Assembly: GCF_905475345.1 (NCBI RefSeq)
Contig: NC_066587.1
Location: 15,120,558-15,184,557, forward strand
Direction of reading: 5' to 3'
DNA length: 64,000 nt
Source: Vespula vulgaris
Lineage: Eukaryota; Arthropoda; Insecta; Hymenoptera; Vespidae
Position numbers and translations under genes: made by a program. The notes below the pieces were generated by a model. It saw only the letters and a list, made by a program, of their open reading frames with translations. It did not search any database and had not been told where the DNA came from. How positions within the stretch are numbered: position 1 is the stretch's first letter; each line of letters begins with the position of its first letter. Shown piece by piece: positions 14,201 to 27,790 of this stretch.

Positions 14201-17200
14201 TCGTTCTCGATAACTGATCACTCACGATAATTTTAGAAGCATCGTCGTTGCCCGGGTAGAAAAAAGTACTTCCTTCGTGGACATAGAAAAAATTCGAGAA
14301 ACTTTAGCGGCCAATGGAGTTGGTATAATAAATGCTTCAGTTATGATGCCTGACTCTACTGGAAAAACAACGATAACTAATATCACTAATATGGTTACTA
14401 ACGTACAAAACGAAGAAGTTATAGTGAGTATACTTTGAATAATTTTTGTAATGTTTTAATATATCTCTATTGTTGGATTTAAGATTATTTGTTGGATTAA
14501 ATATATTATTTTTAGCAAGAGTGACTTTTATTATATCAGTATGATGAACTTTTAAACTCTCGTACATTGATTTCACATTTCCGAGAAATAAGAAGGCAGG
14601 ATTATGTTTCAGACGGTGTACAAAGCCGAAAATAAAATACTTTTCTGGTTGCTCATTATTCTGGGTTTATTGATGCTCCTTGCTATCGCTGCTTTGATCA
14701 TTTGCTGCATTTGTCCTGGCTGTCCTTTTTACATGGCACCTAGAAAACGTCGAGTACAATCGTCAGAAACTTTAATCGTCCGATCGGACGGAAGACCGAA
14801 GAGACATCTTCATCGAAAGCAACCGACGATCGTTCATGGTAACTAAATCGGAAGACATCCATCTGTACGAGTTCGTGAACTTTTTACAAGTTCACTTTGA
14901 TTTATCTGTTAAGACTTAAAATTATATAATACGAGATATATATGTTCTATAACGATCGAGTGTATTTGAATAATTACACTGCCATATACATACATAAATA
15001 AGTTAGCACTTTATAAATACGTAAGATTTATATCGAATTATTTCTCCATAAAGTTCCTGTTCGTTCGAAAATATTTTACCTGCGTGATCAACTTTATATA
15101 TCTCTATCGTGTTTATATCAAATTTGTAACATCACGATCAACGATTTGCAATGTGTATACGACGTTACTTATGATCGATCGAAATAGATATATTACAGTC
15201 ATATTATAGAGATCATTTTTATATATTCTATATAATGTCAAACCACAGATAATCTTTATATAATAAAATTGAAAATTTCGAGATAAGAAAGAAAGCTCAT
15301 ACCTAAGGTTATATGTTTCTAGTAACCAATAACCAGGAAAGGAAGCAAGCATGGAGTGCCGATCCAACCCGAAGAAATTGGCAATTCAATCGACGGAACG
15401 TGAAAAATTGTGGCCTGTCTTCTCTACCGGGTGACGTAGCTTATGTTTCGGCGCATGCGAAAGAAGGACGAATGGACGTGGAGTCCTCGAGACAACGAGA
15501 CGATCTGATTTACGATAATTCCAGAAGAATCACTGGGCAAGATCGAATGTACGTTGAGGATATCGAGAGTATAAAAATGCGAGATTATAACGTGGACGAT
15601 GGTGTAGATTCTTTACAACGCGACGATATCGAACGTAGCTCTGATCAACCTCGACAGAGTTATAGATACGAACAAGAGCAAGATATAAACGATGATAGAA
15701 CGATCAGGGAACAGCATTTTTATCGGGAAGGAAACGCGGAGATTTTGCGATTGGTGACGAGAGGAGGACAAGTCGAGGACAACGTTATTCAACATCATGG
15801 TACTACCGTGATCGTAGATGGCAAGGATATTCTCTTAAAAAGATTCATGGAAGATCAAAAGATGAGACAAGAGGCATCGATCCAAGATATCGACGGTACA
15901 CGAAGTATAGAATCAACGCAAAGAATCCGAGAAACGACTCATCAGCAACCAGAGATTATACTTATACCACAAACTTTAAACATCGCCCATAGTCAGCACG
16001 TTGACGAAAGTGGTCCAGGTGTTCAAAGATTACTTATCGATCGTATCGATTACGAAGGCACTCCTAAAGAAAAAGTTACTCATATTTCTGACAATATACA
16101 ATCTACCAGGCAAGAATCTACGATCGTTGTTGGTGGTGGTGGTGGTGGTGGTGCTTCTGAAAGTACAGAGAGAGCCACGATATTAAACAAAGATAACGTA
16201 CAATCCGTTAACGTTCAATCTTACTCCTTTCATGATATGGAACTGGCACGACAAAATGCTTTGCTGACTAGACTTTTATTGGAACGCGAAACCCGAGCTG
16301 GGAGTGGCCCAGCTATGATGGATTCTACAAGTTACTTGGAGACCCAAAGTTTACCTGGGCAAGTAGCTATAGCAACTCAAACCGATAGGACTGCTGCTAC
16401 TCAAACTGAAAGACACGTGAGAAGTAGAAGTGACAATGATGAATCCGAGGACGAGTCGAGGATAAGAAAAAAGATGAAAACTAAGAAGAGATACGAGAGT
16501 GATTCGAAAAGAACCAGAACTTTGTGGATGAAGTCACCGATAGAAGAAGAACGAAGTCCCTGTTTTGATAAACGTTTAAGTATTCTTCGAAAGAAAGTTA
16601 AAGAGGTCAAAGATGGAAGAAAGATCTCAATAGAGCCTGAAGTTCTCCGTGAGATATCTGACTCTTTGGATGATAATGGTAGTTCTGGTAGAGGAGACGA
16701 TAAAGAGACAAAAACTTACGAAAGATCGACGGAAGAGACGAGTATCAGATATGAAATATTAAACGAAGAGGACAATGGTAGTCCCTCGTCTATCGAAATT
16801 TCCAAAGATAAATTTGATAAGGTTTTCAGCGAAAAGGCTCATCATCGTGGCCGCGATGATCGAAAAACAGATGTCACCGAATCAACTTCTTCCTCCGAAC
16901 TCAAAGAAAAGACTGAAAAGCATACGGAAAAACAAACAACCAGTCCGAAGAAGGAGTCCAAAAAGAGTCAAAAGAAAACGGAAAGTAAACCTACTTTTCG
17001 GATATTGGAAAGGGAGATTACATTGTTGACAAAAAAACTCAGTAAATTAGGTGAAAAAAAGACTCAGGAAAAAGACACGGGAAGCGCAAGTACCTTCCAG
17101 GAAAAAACTACTACTACTACTACGAAAAAAAGTTTGAAAAAGGACGTAGATCAGAAAATGTCCAAAAGAATGGAAGATTCGAGCAAGCATCGAACAAAAA

Positions 17201-20200
17201 TATCTACAGAGCCGACTCCTAGCACATCGAAAGCTACAGAACAAGGCACGAATCAACGAAAGGAAGGAAGTATGACCAAACTGAGACACAAGTTAAAGTA
17301 TCAACAAGCTCAAGTTACAAGTACAGGAAGTTCCGAAATAGAGGACACTCATGAAAAATCGAGAAAAGAGAGTTCCGAATCGAATCAGGAAAATGTTAAA
17401 GAAAAGCAACTATCTACGATTCATTCTAAAATCAAAAGACAAGCTCACATAGAAGATCAAAAAGAAGATCTCGCGTTAAAGGATCAGGAAAGTGAGAAAC
17501 AAAAGGAATTTTCGAAAGAATGGTCGAAGTCTGATTCGAAGTTTAGGAAATTGGATAAATCGATAAGCCATTCTCAAAAAGAAAGTTTATCGGAGGAATT
17601 TAGTGCAAGTACTGGTTCGGATCGAATAGAAACCAAAAAGGAGTTGGGTCCTCGTCGTAATTTCGATAAAAGAACAAGTACAAGTTCTTCTGATAATGTT
17701 TCGAGACAAACGGGTCAACGAAAATCGAGAAAGATGCGGGTACAACACCAAGCTGGAAAAATCTCAGACACTTCGTTAAAAGATACCTCGGAAAAGGAGG
17801 ATACTGAAAAACATAAAACGACCACGGACGATAAAAATGTTAAAAAGAAATCGAAATTAGTTAAAGTGCATACGGATGGAAAAAAGAAACTATCCACGGT
17901 TAAGAGTGATTTAGAAAGTACAAAAGAGGATGATCGAATGATATCGTTGAGAGAAGCATTGAAAGATTTCGTGGGTTTTGGACGTATTAAAAAAGATACG
18001 AGCGAAGAACAAGCATTTACCGATAATTTCGAGGAAATACCAAAGGAAATCGTTACATCTTCTCAGAAAAGTGATAAAACTACGAGCGAAGAAAAAGTAA
18101 CGAGTGAATTGGAAACAAAATCGCCAGAAGAATTGATTATGAAATATAATGGTACAGATCTTCGAGATACAGAGAAAGAGGAAGTTAAAAAATCTAAAAA
18201 TGATACAGACCAAAAGATCGAGATCATTGAAGTTCCTTCGAAAGATATTGAAGAAGATACAAAAAGTAAAATAAACGAAGATAAAAAAGCTTCCGAAATA
18301 CGTGAAACCGATGAAGGTTCCGTAGATAAAAAGAAAACCGTAGAAGAGTTTATCGAGGAATTACAAAAAGAGATCTATAGATCTCGTATATCGGATAAAG
18401 AAAAAAACGAGATTGCTATTACTTCGAGCGTGTCCCCGATCGATAAAATCTTATCGAAAACTGCAATAATACCGAGTACGTCTAAGGATATAATCCATGA
18501 AAAAGTATCTTTGCCAGATATGGCTGATAAAATTGATTTCAAGGATGGAATAGAAGTAAGAAAAAAAGAAGATGAAATAACTACGAGGAAAGATATCGAG
18601 AAATCTTTCGAAACGAAAAATAAAGATGATTCGTCTGTAAAAGATAGTAAAACAATTCCCATGCTCGTAGATATTGAAAAAGAAAAAAAATCATTTGACC
18701 AATCTACAAACGCAGATAGTGAAATTGCAACGAATTTAACTGAGATTACTGATAAGGGTTTACAGGTTACGTTATCAAAGGACAACGATAAAGTTAAAGA
18801 AACTGAAGATAAATCAAGTTCTAAATCGGTACATGATAAAGATACGAAAAAAGATGAAACGAAAGACGTGAAAAAAGATTTAGAAGATACTTCGATAACA
18901 ACGGAAGATTCAAGCTCTTTTATGGATACGACGAAAATGATAGAAACGGTTTTAGAAATCGCGAGTAAACGCAGTTTACCGGAGAAAAGTGACACGGATG
19001 AAAAGTTCGAATTTAAGGAGACGGCTAGTGTAAAAAGTGAGAAAGATTATACACATATGGAATCTTCTGAAATCGATACAATCATGAAAAGTAACGGTAA
19101 GAGAGATTCGATTCTTATTAGTGCGGAAGTCCATGCTGGACAAATTACTGAAGAAATTCTGGACGATAATCGAGATACTGACAAAAGTAAAGAGATTTTA
19201 ATTGCTCAACAGGATAAAGATAAGATCGATATATCTGCCTCCGAAGATGATACAAAAAGTTTTATTGAAGAAAGTCAAGTTAGAACATCGCCAGTTAAAG
19301 ACATTTCAAAATCTCATAAAATGGAAGATATAGAAATTACTGCCGACAAAGATAAACCCATAGAAAATATTAAACAAAGTGATATAAATTTAGAGGACGA
19401 AGGTACGGAAAAATCTCAAATAAAGATAGAAGACACGATATTAAAGAAGGAAGAAGGAGGAACGGTTTCGCAAAGCAATGAAATCGATATAAAAAGAGAT
19501 GAAAGTGATAAAGGAAAGGAAACATTAGAGACGACTTCGATCGAATTATCTGAAGACAATGACGAAGGTAAAAAAGATATAAAATCAGAACCTTTAAAGG
19601 ATGAAGTTACAGAAGATTTGACATCTCCAAAGGACTTGGAAATACATGAAAAGCAAAAGTTAGAAGGAATAAAAATTATAAGCTCACCTCCGAGCAAACC
19701 GGCACTTCCAATATTATCAGACATGGAAGATCGATTGACCAGCCAAGAAGGACAAATAGAAATGAAAATAGTTCAAGAGTCAAAGGACTCTACAGATGAA
19801 ACAAATCCAATTGATCCGATTAGAGTGGAAAAACCATCGAAACCTCCTTCGCCGACTAAAATACTGGAACCATCGAGTCCCCAAGAGGATTCCAAAATAC
19901 AAACTGATACGATGGATATTGATAAAGAGAAAGAAAGTAGGTCATTCGGTGCTATTAGCGTGATCAAATCTTTAGAGGAATTAAAATTTGACGAGATAAC
20001 TCAATCGCGCGCAGAAGATAAGGATTTTTCTGAGAAAGAAACCACGGTCTTGTTGGAGGACAAAGGCAATCAAGGTAGCATAATTAAATTAGAGAAGGAG
20101 GAAGACAAAGAGGAAAAAGAAGATCCAAGTAAACAAGATAAGTTCGTTCGTGAAAGCCCGGATGAGACGAGCTTGCAACCTGGAGAGGAGTTTGCAAAAG

Positions 20201-21816
20201 AAGAACTTCTAAAGAGGACGGAGGAATACGAAAACGTAAGCCCTACAATTTTTACGAGCATTATCGATACGCCGGAAGATTCCGATGAGAGTGACTCATC
20301 CAGTGATATTTCCAGGAAAACAACACTGACCACGAGACCGTACCAAACACCTCGACATCGCGCTAGGGATCTTCCTGAAAAAGAAACTCTTTCGATGGAA
20401 ATGACCGAAAGTGTATCTGACGTGGAAGATATGGAATCGATGGTTGAAAAGTTGAAAGATGAAAATAGCGAACATCAAGTAATCGATGTAACTATGGACG
20501 TTATACAAACAATTCCTACTGTATCGCACGAGACAATGGAGACTGAAAAAAACGGTTCAATTGATAAAAATATCCAGATAGATGAGAAATCTAAAGAACC
20601 AGTTTTTAGCGAAAAAAGTTCGCCTCCTATACAAGAAGCATCAAGTATAGTTACTGAAAACCAAGAAAAAGAATCTAGTCCTAAAAAACCGAAGGATATA
20701 AAAGATTCGGAGAATAAAAAAACGACGAAAGTAAAAGATGCTTCCAAGACAGAAAAGCACGATAAATCTGACGAGAGTAAGGATAAACAAGTAAAAAAAT
20801 TAGAAAAGGATATAAAAGGAGGAAAACAACATCCAGAACGTTCGAAAGTCGCGGCTCGCAAAGAAAAGAAAAATATTTCAGAGGAAGTAACCGAAATTAA
20901 AAAGGATCCTTCGGTGGGAAAAACATCTCGGCAATTTAAACGTCGTCCTTCTAAGCCGACCGGAAGTCAATCGGAAAAAAATTCGGAGAAAAAATCGGAG
21001 GACGAAAAGGTAACAGCGAAATCGAAAAAGACGGAGGAGGATCGATCGAAATCGAAAAAATCGTCGAGCAGTGGTGAGAAATCGTCGAGTCCGCCAAAAA
21101 CGGGTGACACCGAAACTGGTAAGACTCGATCTAAATACATGGCTTGGTACACGCAAAAAAGAGAAGAAATGGAGAAGAAAAGGGAAGCTAAGAAGATCGA
21201 AGAGCATGACGAACAGGATCAACAGCTACCACGTTGGTTGAGAAGAAGTCTGGCTCATAGAAGATCGATTCCTGATGAGAAAAAAAAATTGGAGATTAAA
21301 ACACCAGAAATAACACCGAGAACTAGACGCAAAGTGAAACCTTTGGTGAACGTTGAGTCTGAACAATTAAAAGCTATTGTCCGTCAAGGACGAAGAATGA
21401 GGAAAGCCGAAGGTGGACAATACGAGGATCCTCCGATTCAAATTTTTGCGTCGACCCCACCCACACCCGCACCACCACCACCACCATCAACACTAACGGA
21501 ATCAAAATATCCTCGTCATCATCTGTTTCAACATTCCGAATACAAATACGAAAAAATGCCAGCTCCATTTTACCTTCATCCTCCACCAGCACCTCATCCC
21601 TCGCCGCAATTATCACCGGAACATTACGATTCACAACGAACGACTGAATTCGTAAGACCGGAAGTGGAACTCGACTCCGGTACCGGTGCATCGATGACAA
21701 CAGGTACGAGATTACGACATCAGCAACTTCTTGAGAAGAAGAGCGTCTTCGATATCGCTTATAGCGAAGCTGCACCGTCGCAATTAAGATCTGAGAGTAC
21801 AACACCTCCTTCTTAA
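8215..21816 (+). CDS. Cadherin with a giant cytoplasmic tail (Cad86C-like, tentative), complete
   Basis: Single-pass adhesion receptor, 3113 aa. Exons: 8215-8419, 8609-8850, 9057-9140, 9233-9358, 9424-9564, 9859-9982, 12069-12261, 12434-12677, 12777-12935, 13011-13337, 13468-13840, 13945-14161, 14237-14423, 14613-14838, 15323-21816; all GT-AG and all in frame. Residues 1 to about 24 form a signal peptide. About six cadherin repeats follow to about residue 745, with DVQDVPP, DVNDNPP and DVNDNVP calcium motifs. The sixth repeat has an inserted basic loop ending in RRKR (720-723). Next come a membrane-adjacent domain (about 755-870) and a TM helix (about 883-907). The tail, about 908-3113, is Lys/Glu/Asp/Ser-rich and predicted disordered. 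It has a Gly7 run, two TQT motifs and a Pro-rich stretch near the end. The TM-flanking CCICPGCPFYMAPRKRR and RRNWQFNRRN suggest the insect Cad86C type, but that name is from memory. Cadherin family is certain. Confidence 0.85.
9983..12068 (+). other. Long intron 6 of the second cadherin gene
   Basis: 2.1 kb, while the other introns of this gene are 65-484 bases. It contains a GC-richer block at 11100-11290 with an AP-1-like TGAGTCAT near 11174, and a TA/CATA repeat at about 11325-11390. No exon with matching phase was recognised inside it. Confidence 0.6.
15323..21816 (+). other. Single 6.5 kb exon encoding the cadherin cytoplasmic tail
   Basis: The acceptor ATGTTTCTAG at 15313-15322 joins the phase-1 donor at 14838 (codon G+TA). 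The frame stays open for 2164 codons to TAA at 21814-21816. The start reads like a conserved patch (AWSADPTRRNWQFNRRN), as does HHGTTVIVDGKDILLKRFM near 15795-15850. Most of the rest is low-complexity acidic/basic sequence. The end returns to proline-rich sequence and stops at STTPPS, which is not a PDZ ligand. Confidence 0.85.
16132..16152 (+). repeat. In-frame (GGT)7 encoding polyglycine
   Basis: Seven GGT codons in the cadherin tail exon, flanked by TIVV and ASES. Likely length-variable between individuals. Confidence 0.8.
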
Positions 21817-21861
21817 TCAACCAAGAAATGCTGCCCTTTTACAAAATATACAATACTGTGC

Positions 21862-21867
21862 AATAAA
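21862..21867 (+). terminator. Polyadenylation signal of the second cadherin gene
   Basis: AATAAA 46 bases after the stop codon, in an AT-rich context (GTGCAATAAAATAT). Position and sequence fit a used signal. Confidence 0.5.
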
Positions 21868-22735
21868 ATATACAATACTTGAGATATCGTGATATAAATG
21901 AGATTAATTGAGAGAAAATAAGATATGTGAAAGAAGTAAAGGAATGAATGAAGAAGATAGATACGAGAGATACTTTGAATTTGAAATTTTAATAGATGAA
22001 TATACCGATAATGTTCGATATCATTCGCACAAAGTTATCGATTTAATAAAAGAAAATTTATGAAAAATCGTGCCCTTTTAAAGTATAGGTAAAAGAAAAT
22101 TTGTGGATATAAAATATTTCATTTAATATTTCTATATTCTCTCCGTGCTATTTTTCACTAAAAATAAATTAATATTTCTATCGTATCGCGCGTGGTGTCT
22201 ATCGTTATCACTACTGCCGTCCAAGAATGATACGAATTAATTAATTATTAAGCACATCGCATCGATGACGAATTTTTTATTACGACTGTTAGCTCATTGT
22301 AACGGTGTTTGTATTAATCTTGTAAATACATGTGTATAAAAATTCTAATAACGTGTGTTAACGTCATCAATCATCGATCCTTTTTACTTGAAATTAATGA
22401 ATCTATAATTTAATTCCGTTTAATTACGTAAATTAATTGGAGTATACGATTTTACATATATTCAAATGTAAATCTACATCCCGCTGAAAGAGCTTCTGCC
22501 TTTTCTACCATTCTGTTACAAAAATATCCTCGGTCTCTTGACTTTATCCACTTATCTTTCTCCAGTCAATTTGTTTGCTCTTTCTCTCTATCTCTCTTTC
22601 TTTATCTCTTTCTCTATTTCTCTCTCGGTGTCATGTTCAAGAATAACTTAACTTCATTGATAAATTAATATAACTATCGATCGGATTTGCAACAGGTTAC
22701 ATACAAAGTATTACTAGATATTTCATCATTAAATT

Positions 22736-22738
<3 letters not shown>

Positions 22739-22785
<47 letters not shown>
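22739..22785. repeat. (TA)n microsatellite
   Basis: Uninterrupted TA dinucleotides of about 46 bases. Confidence 0.9.
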
Positions 22786-22788
<3 letters not shown>

Positions 22789-22984
22789 AATTTCAAGATA
22801 TAAATATCACAAAGAGTAGGTAGTAGTAAAAACGAACTACAAATATTACGAATTGAAAGTTTGACCTTCAATATAAATATATCATTAATAATTTACATCG
22901 TAAATAACATATTTAATAATTCTCAATGAATGTAAAAAATAAAAATTTGTTAAATGACGCATATAACGTTATCGTACGTACTTC

Positions 22985-23120
22985 TACGTGAGAGAAAGAG
23001 AGACAGATGATCGATAAAAATGACGAACTAAACAGAAAGAGCGAGAGAGAGAAAGAGGGAGAAAGAGAGAGAAAGAGATAGGACGAGAAAGAGAGAGAGG
23101 GAGAGAGAGAGAAAGAGATC
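22985..23120. repeat. GA-rich microsatellite
   Basis: Interrupted GAGA/GAAA purine tract on the plus strand, broken near 23010-23030. Confidence 0.8.
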
Positions 23121-26100
23121 GAGTCGAGTGACGTAATCAGTAGCGCGTAATGACTTTTCTACGCCTTCTTTTCGTTGATTTTACGTTTGCATTGCGTAGA
23201 GAGACGAATGAATGGCGTAAGAGATACGACAAAAAGTTGTGACGTTACCGATGCAACTAACCTACCGTAATCAAAAACATAATGATGGTGCATCAAACAT
23301 AACCGGAGACTGGTAAATCTTTCCACGGGGATAACATGAGATTGAAGTTGGTTGTTTCACTTCACTTTTCCAAGGCGAACCAATGTGTTCGTTCTACGGA
23401 TGCATTTATAAAAGTAGCGATGAGAACGATTCGTCTTTATGTTTGCCTGTTTGTTGAGAACGATGATGGTTGGCCGTTTCGTAAAGACCTGAAAAATGTT
23501 GATCCAATCTTTCCTTGCCTTGAATTATTTCGATATTATCTCGGCCTCTTCTCGTTTAATTCAAATATTAATTATTATCGTCGATTTATAAATCTTATGA
23601 ATATTTTTTCTTTTTTTCCTTTTATATAAAATAAATTACGACGATGTAATTTTAAATAGACGAAAGTTGTCTCGATATTTTTTTGATCAGAGTAAAATAT
23701 ATTCTAAGAACAGTGAAAATGTCGGATCTGCGTGTGACACGTCATTAAAATAATTAAAAAATAAATAACGAAATAACGACAAAAGAATAGTTTGGATTAT
23801 ATTAATATTCCTAATGAGTATAGGATAATTTTAAAGACAATATTAGTTAAAAGGCGAAAGAAAGATTAACATAATAATCATTCGGATGGACTAACATTTA
23901 TATTTGAATATCAATAAACATTGAAAATGGAATTCGATTCATTAATAGTTATATTACAAATTTGCATCGCAACGTTTGCATTATAATTTTCTTTCTCTCT
24001 CTCTCTCTTTATAATATTGTTATAAGTTAATGAATCCGATAAAAACGAACAATTTAATATATATGCATTCTTTATGTTTGCTTATAATTTAAAACGATTC
24101 GGTTATATGTTTTCTCATTCACTTTTTGAAATTTATTTCAGATATTGAAATTGATTAAATTTACGAATTACTTTTTTTTCAATTTTTTCGAATCGATAAA
24201 AAAGTTGTACATAATACATAAAATATTATGATACTTTTGGGATCGTATAATTCTAATTAAATTAAAGATAAACAAATTTAATAATAGATGAATATTCTAC
24301 TATAATGGAAATATTCAACATTTTTTATTGAAACAAAAAAGAATATATGTATTTTATAAATTTCATTATCTCGTATGTATTCACACAATTCACACAACTC
24401 ATTAATTTACGCTATGTAGTTAAGTACCTACTTAAAAATTCGGGATAGTTATTAAAAAAAAAAAAAAAAGGAAAGAAAATTATCGAAATTTCGAAATCTG
24501 TTCGAATATTTTTCAAACAGAAATTTTTGTCCAAAGGAAACAACAAAATTGTTAGAAAAAAAATCTTCGTAGCTTGTAAATGTTTAAAAAAAAGAAAAAT
24601 AACGTCAGCTTATAATGATGATGAGATTTCAAATGAGAGCTTATGGGGTTCCAGTAGGGATACTCTCTCGGTACTCTCGGTCTCTTACGAGTCGGACAAC
24701 TAATTACAAGCTTTTGTGTCCAGTGAAAACTATTCCCGTATGAACAATGGATAAATGTTAATTGTTGTTAATAAAGAGTCATACATGTTGCTGTTGCAAC
24801 GGCGAGCAGAGCCGCGGAAGAGGCTGCACCTGTAGCAGCCGTGGGCGAAATGCAAACACACCTGAAACCTTTGACCTTTTCTATCGACTCGCTCGCTACC
24901 TCCCCCTACAGTAGCTCCCATCCTCTCCTTGCCCTACACTTTCTTCGTAGCTTGCTAGTAACGGTAAAGAAAAGTTTAAACGTCGAAATATTTAAATCGA
25001 TTTTACGATCGTTCAGAGAAATACATATGCAACATCATAAAAAATAATGATCATTCTATTGAATGTATGCTGATATAATAACGAAATATTTTAAGGATAA
25101 ATTGCCGATCGTATATTATTAAAAGATATGTTTTAACATCGCACATATTATATATGAACATATAAAAAGATATTACTATCTATTTAAAATAATTATTATA
25201 AATTAAAAGAATAATTATCATAAATTAAATATACATAATATACTAAATAAGATGCTAAAATAAATTAAAAAAAAAAAATAAGAAAACAAAACAAATGATT
25301 GAGGATTATTCTTATCATTAACTTATTTCAAAAGAAATACAAAAAAATATTTAAATCATAATCCTTCGGAAGCATAATATATATATACGGAATATTTTGA
25401 CGAACGTTCTGATAATTATATCCACGTTGAGTTCGTATTTCTATCACCCAATGACGTGCATAAATTTTTAGACGTTTTTCTTCTGTAGCAGAGAATATCT
25501 AAATAATTTATAAATAACTCATTATTTATTACGATAATTAAAACACGAAAAGGAAACGTGATAATATTTTTAAAATATATAAAATTCAATTATTTCAGTT
25601 CTTTACATTATTTTTTTTTTTTTAAATTCTTTTCACTCTTTCTACAAGCTAAGGCGAGGGTACCGTCATCTCGTAGCTACGTTCTTGTCCGATTTTGCAT
25701 CAAAAGAAAGATCTCAAAATGTAATTAGCATCGTATTTGGTTATGTGTAAGTTTCAACTATCTTTTACGAAGGTTACGAACAAGGTTGGCCCACTCTTTA
25801 ATGGCCATCAATCATTACCAAATTTTGGCAACGAGTCGGACAACACAGGCGACAGGACACCATCACCAAAGTAGAGTTCTCCGGGACCACGGTGGATGCT
25901 GGGGATGGGGGAGGGACGAGGAAGGGTGGAGGACGAAGGGACCACCGAGAGAAACGGTAGAGTTGGTTCGATACTCCCGAAAAGTTGGTCCTCTTGGTTG
26001 TGTAGAAACTTCTCCATGAAAGAGCTCGTCGTTGGTGTGTGTATTATGTGTGTCTGTGGTCTGTTTACATACACGAAGGTACGCAGTTCTCACGAATTCG

Positions 26101-27084
26101 TTCTCTTACTACTACGTTCTTTTATTACGACGTAATACGTTTATCAAATATTAATAAAAAAAAAAGATGAGAATTATTTCGACGATAAAGACGCTAATAA
26201 TATTGACGCTAATAATATTGAAAATTTGCGAAAATCGTTTCTTAAAAATAACGTTTACTTATATCATATTAATTCTAACATATTTACGAGATTATAATAT
26301 AAGCGTAAAAAATAAATTATAGTATATTTACGTTTCGTTGATGAAGCCATCAGAAGATTCGATCTCTCATTTCCGTTCCATCCTCGTTATTCGGCACCAA
26401 TAATTATTAAGATAATTCACTGGAAATCGTTCCTTCGGCAGCCGAGGCGATGTTCATCCATCGACGGTAAATACTCTACTAACAGTTAAGATTAGCAATG
26501 AAACGATCTATTGTAAAATGACCTATTGGAAGATCGTAATATTTTGTTTACGTTCGCTCTTTCTTGGAAAAATTGCTATTAGATCATCGTATTTACATAC
26601 AAAGACGCTACGATCGATATTTTCTTTAATATCTTTCTTATATAATAACATATACATACCAACATTGATGATTTAAATAAAAGAAACGTCCTAGAATATA
26701 TATAGATTTCTATTTAATTTAATATATACATAATTAATATATTAATGATAGATGGTATTAAAACTCACCTGTATTTTAATACGAATTTTAATAATTCGTT
26801 GATTCTTTTAAAGTCCTTAATTTGCGATACTTTCAATGAGGCACTAGTCACTATTTCTAACAAAACTATGAAAACAACTGTTTTCTTTTTCTTTCGCGTT
26901 ACGTATCCGATATACAATAACATCGGTAAGACGGCGAAAGAAACCCAATTTTATTAAAAGGAGAAAAAAGAAACTAACAGCAGGATCGTACCTTCTGGCT
27001 TCGTTCAATTCGAGTTTCAACGTTGCTAAGAGGAGGAAAGTTTTAGAAATGTCACGAGTAGTCCACAATGTCGTCGGACTAATA

Positions 27085-27159
27085 CGTAGAGAGAGAAGAG
27101 AGAGAGAGAAGGAGAAAGAAAGAGAGAGACAAGAGAGAGAAGAGGATAGAGAGAAGCAT

Positions 27160-27198
<39 letters not shown>

Positions 27199-27300
27199 GA
27201 GAAAGAGAGAGAGAGAGAGAGAGAATGAGAAGGAGAGGGAGAAAGAGAATGGGAGAGAGAGGGAGAAAGAGAGCGAGAGAGAGAAGTTTGGTGCGGTGTC
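27085..27300. repeat. GA-rich microsatellite cluster, first block
   Basis: About 200 bases of GA with scattered AA and GG interruptions, the first of three GA blocks within 700 bases (27.1-27.8 kb). Confidence 0.9.
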
Positions 27301-27416
27301 TTAGGAAGAACGTAATTGGATATAAAGTTTTGCGCCGATCTCCGTGAAAATGTATGAAACGATATTGGACTTCAAAGACGTCCAAGAAGTTTACTATCAA
27401 GGAAGAGAAAGAGCAA

Positions 27417-27417
<1 letters not shown>

Positions 27418-27481
<64 letters not shown>

Positions 27482-27482
27482 G
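27418..27482. repeat. (GA)n microsatellite, second block
   Basis: Near-perfect GA run of about 65 bases. Confidence 0.9.
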
Positions 27483-27677
27483 AAGGACAGATACGTATTA
27501 AAAGTTTCTTCCACGAACATTTAATTGGAGAGAACATTCGGTAGATACGTTGACCACGCCCCTTTACCTTTACCCTCTCTCCTATCAATCAAGTAATTTG
27601 CATTTCAAATAACTTCGTTTAATGATAGACCTTTTGAGATAATTATCTTTATACATAAATCACGATACCATCGACAG

Positions 27678-27708
27678 ACAGAGAAAGAGAGAGAGAGAAA
27701 GAGAGAGA

Positions 27709-27781
<73 letters not shown>

Positions 27782-27790
27782 CAAGAGCGA
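27678..27790. repeat. (GA)n microsatellite, third block
   Basis: GA run with a perfect core of about 55 bases. Confidence 0.9.

Noticed and set aside
18375..18995. 206-residue antisense open frame within the cadherin tail exon
   Set aside because: Shadow of the strongly biased sense codon use (Lys/Glu/Asp/Ser); low complexity and no start context.
27026..27588. Ser-Leu and Arg-Glu open frames
   Set aside because: Artefacts of GA repeats with no splice or domain support.
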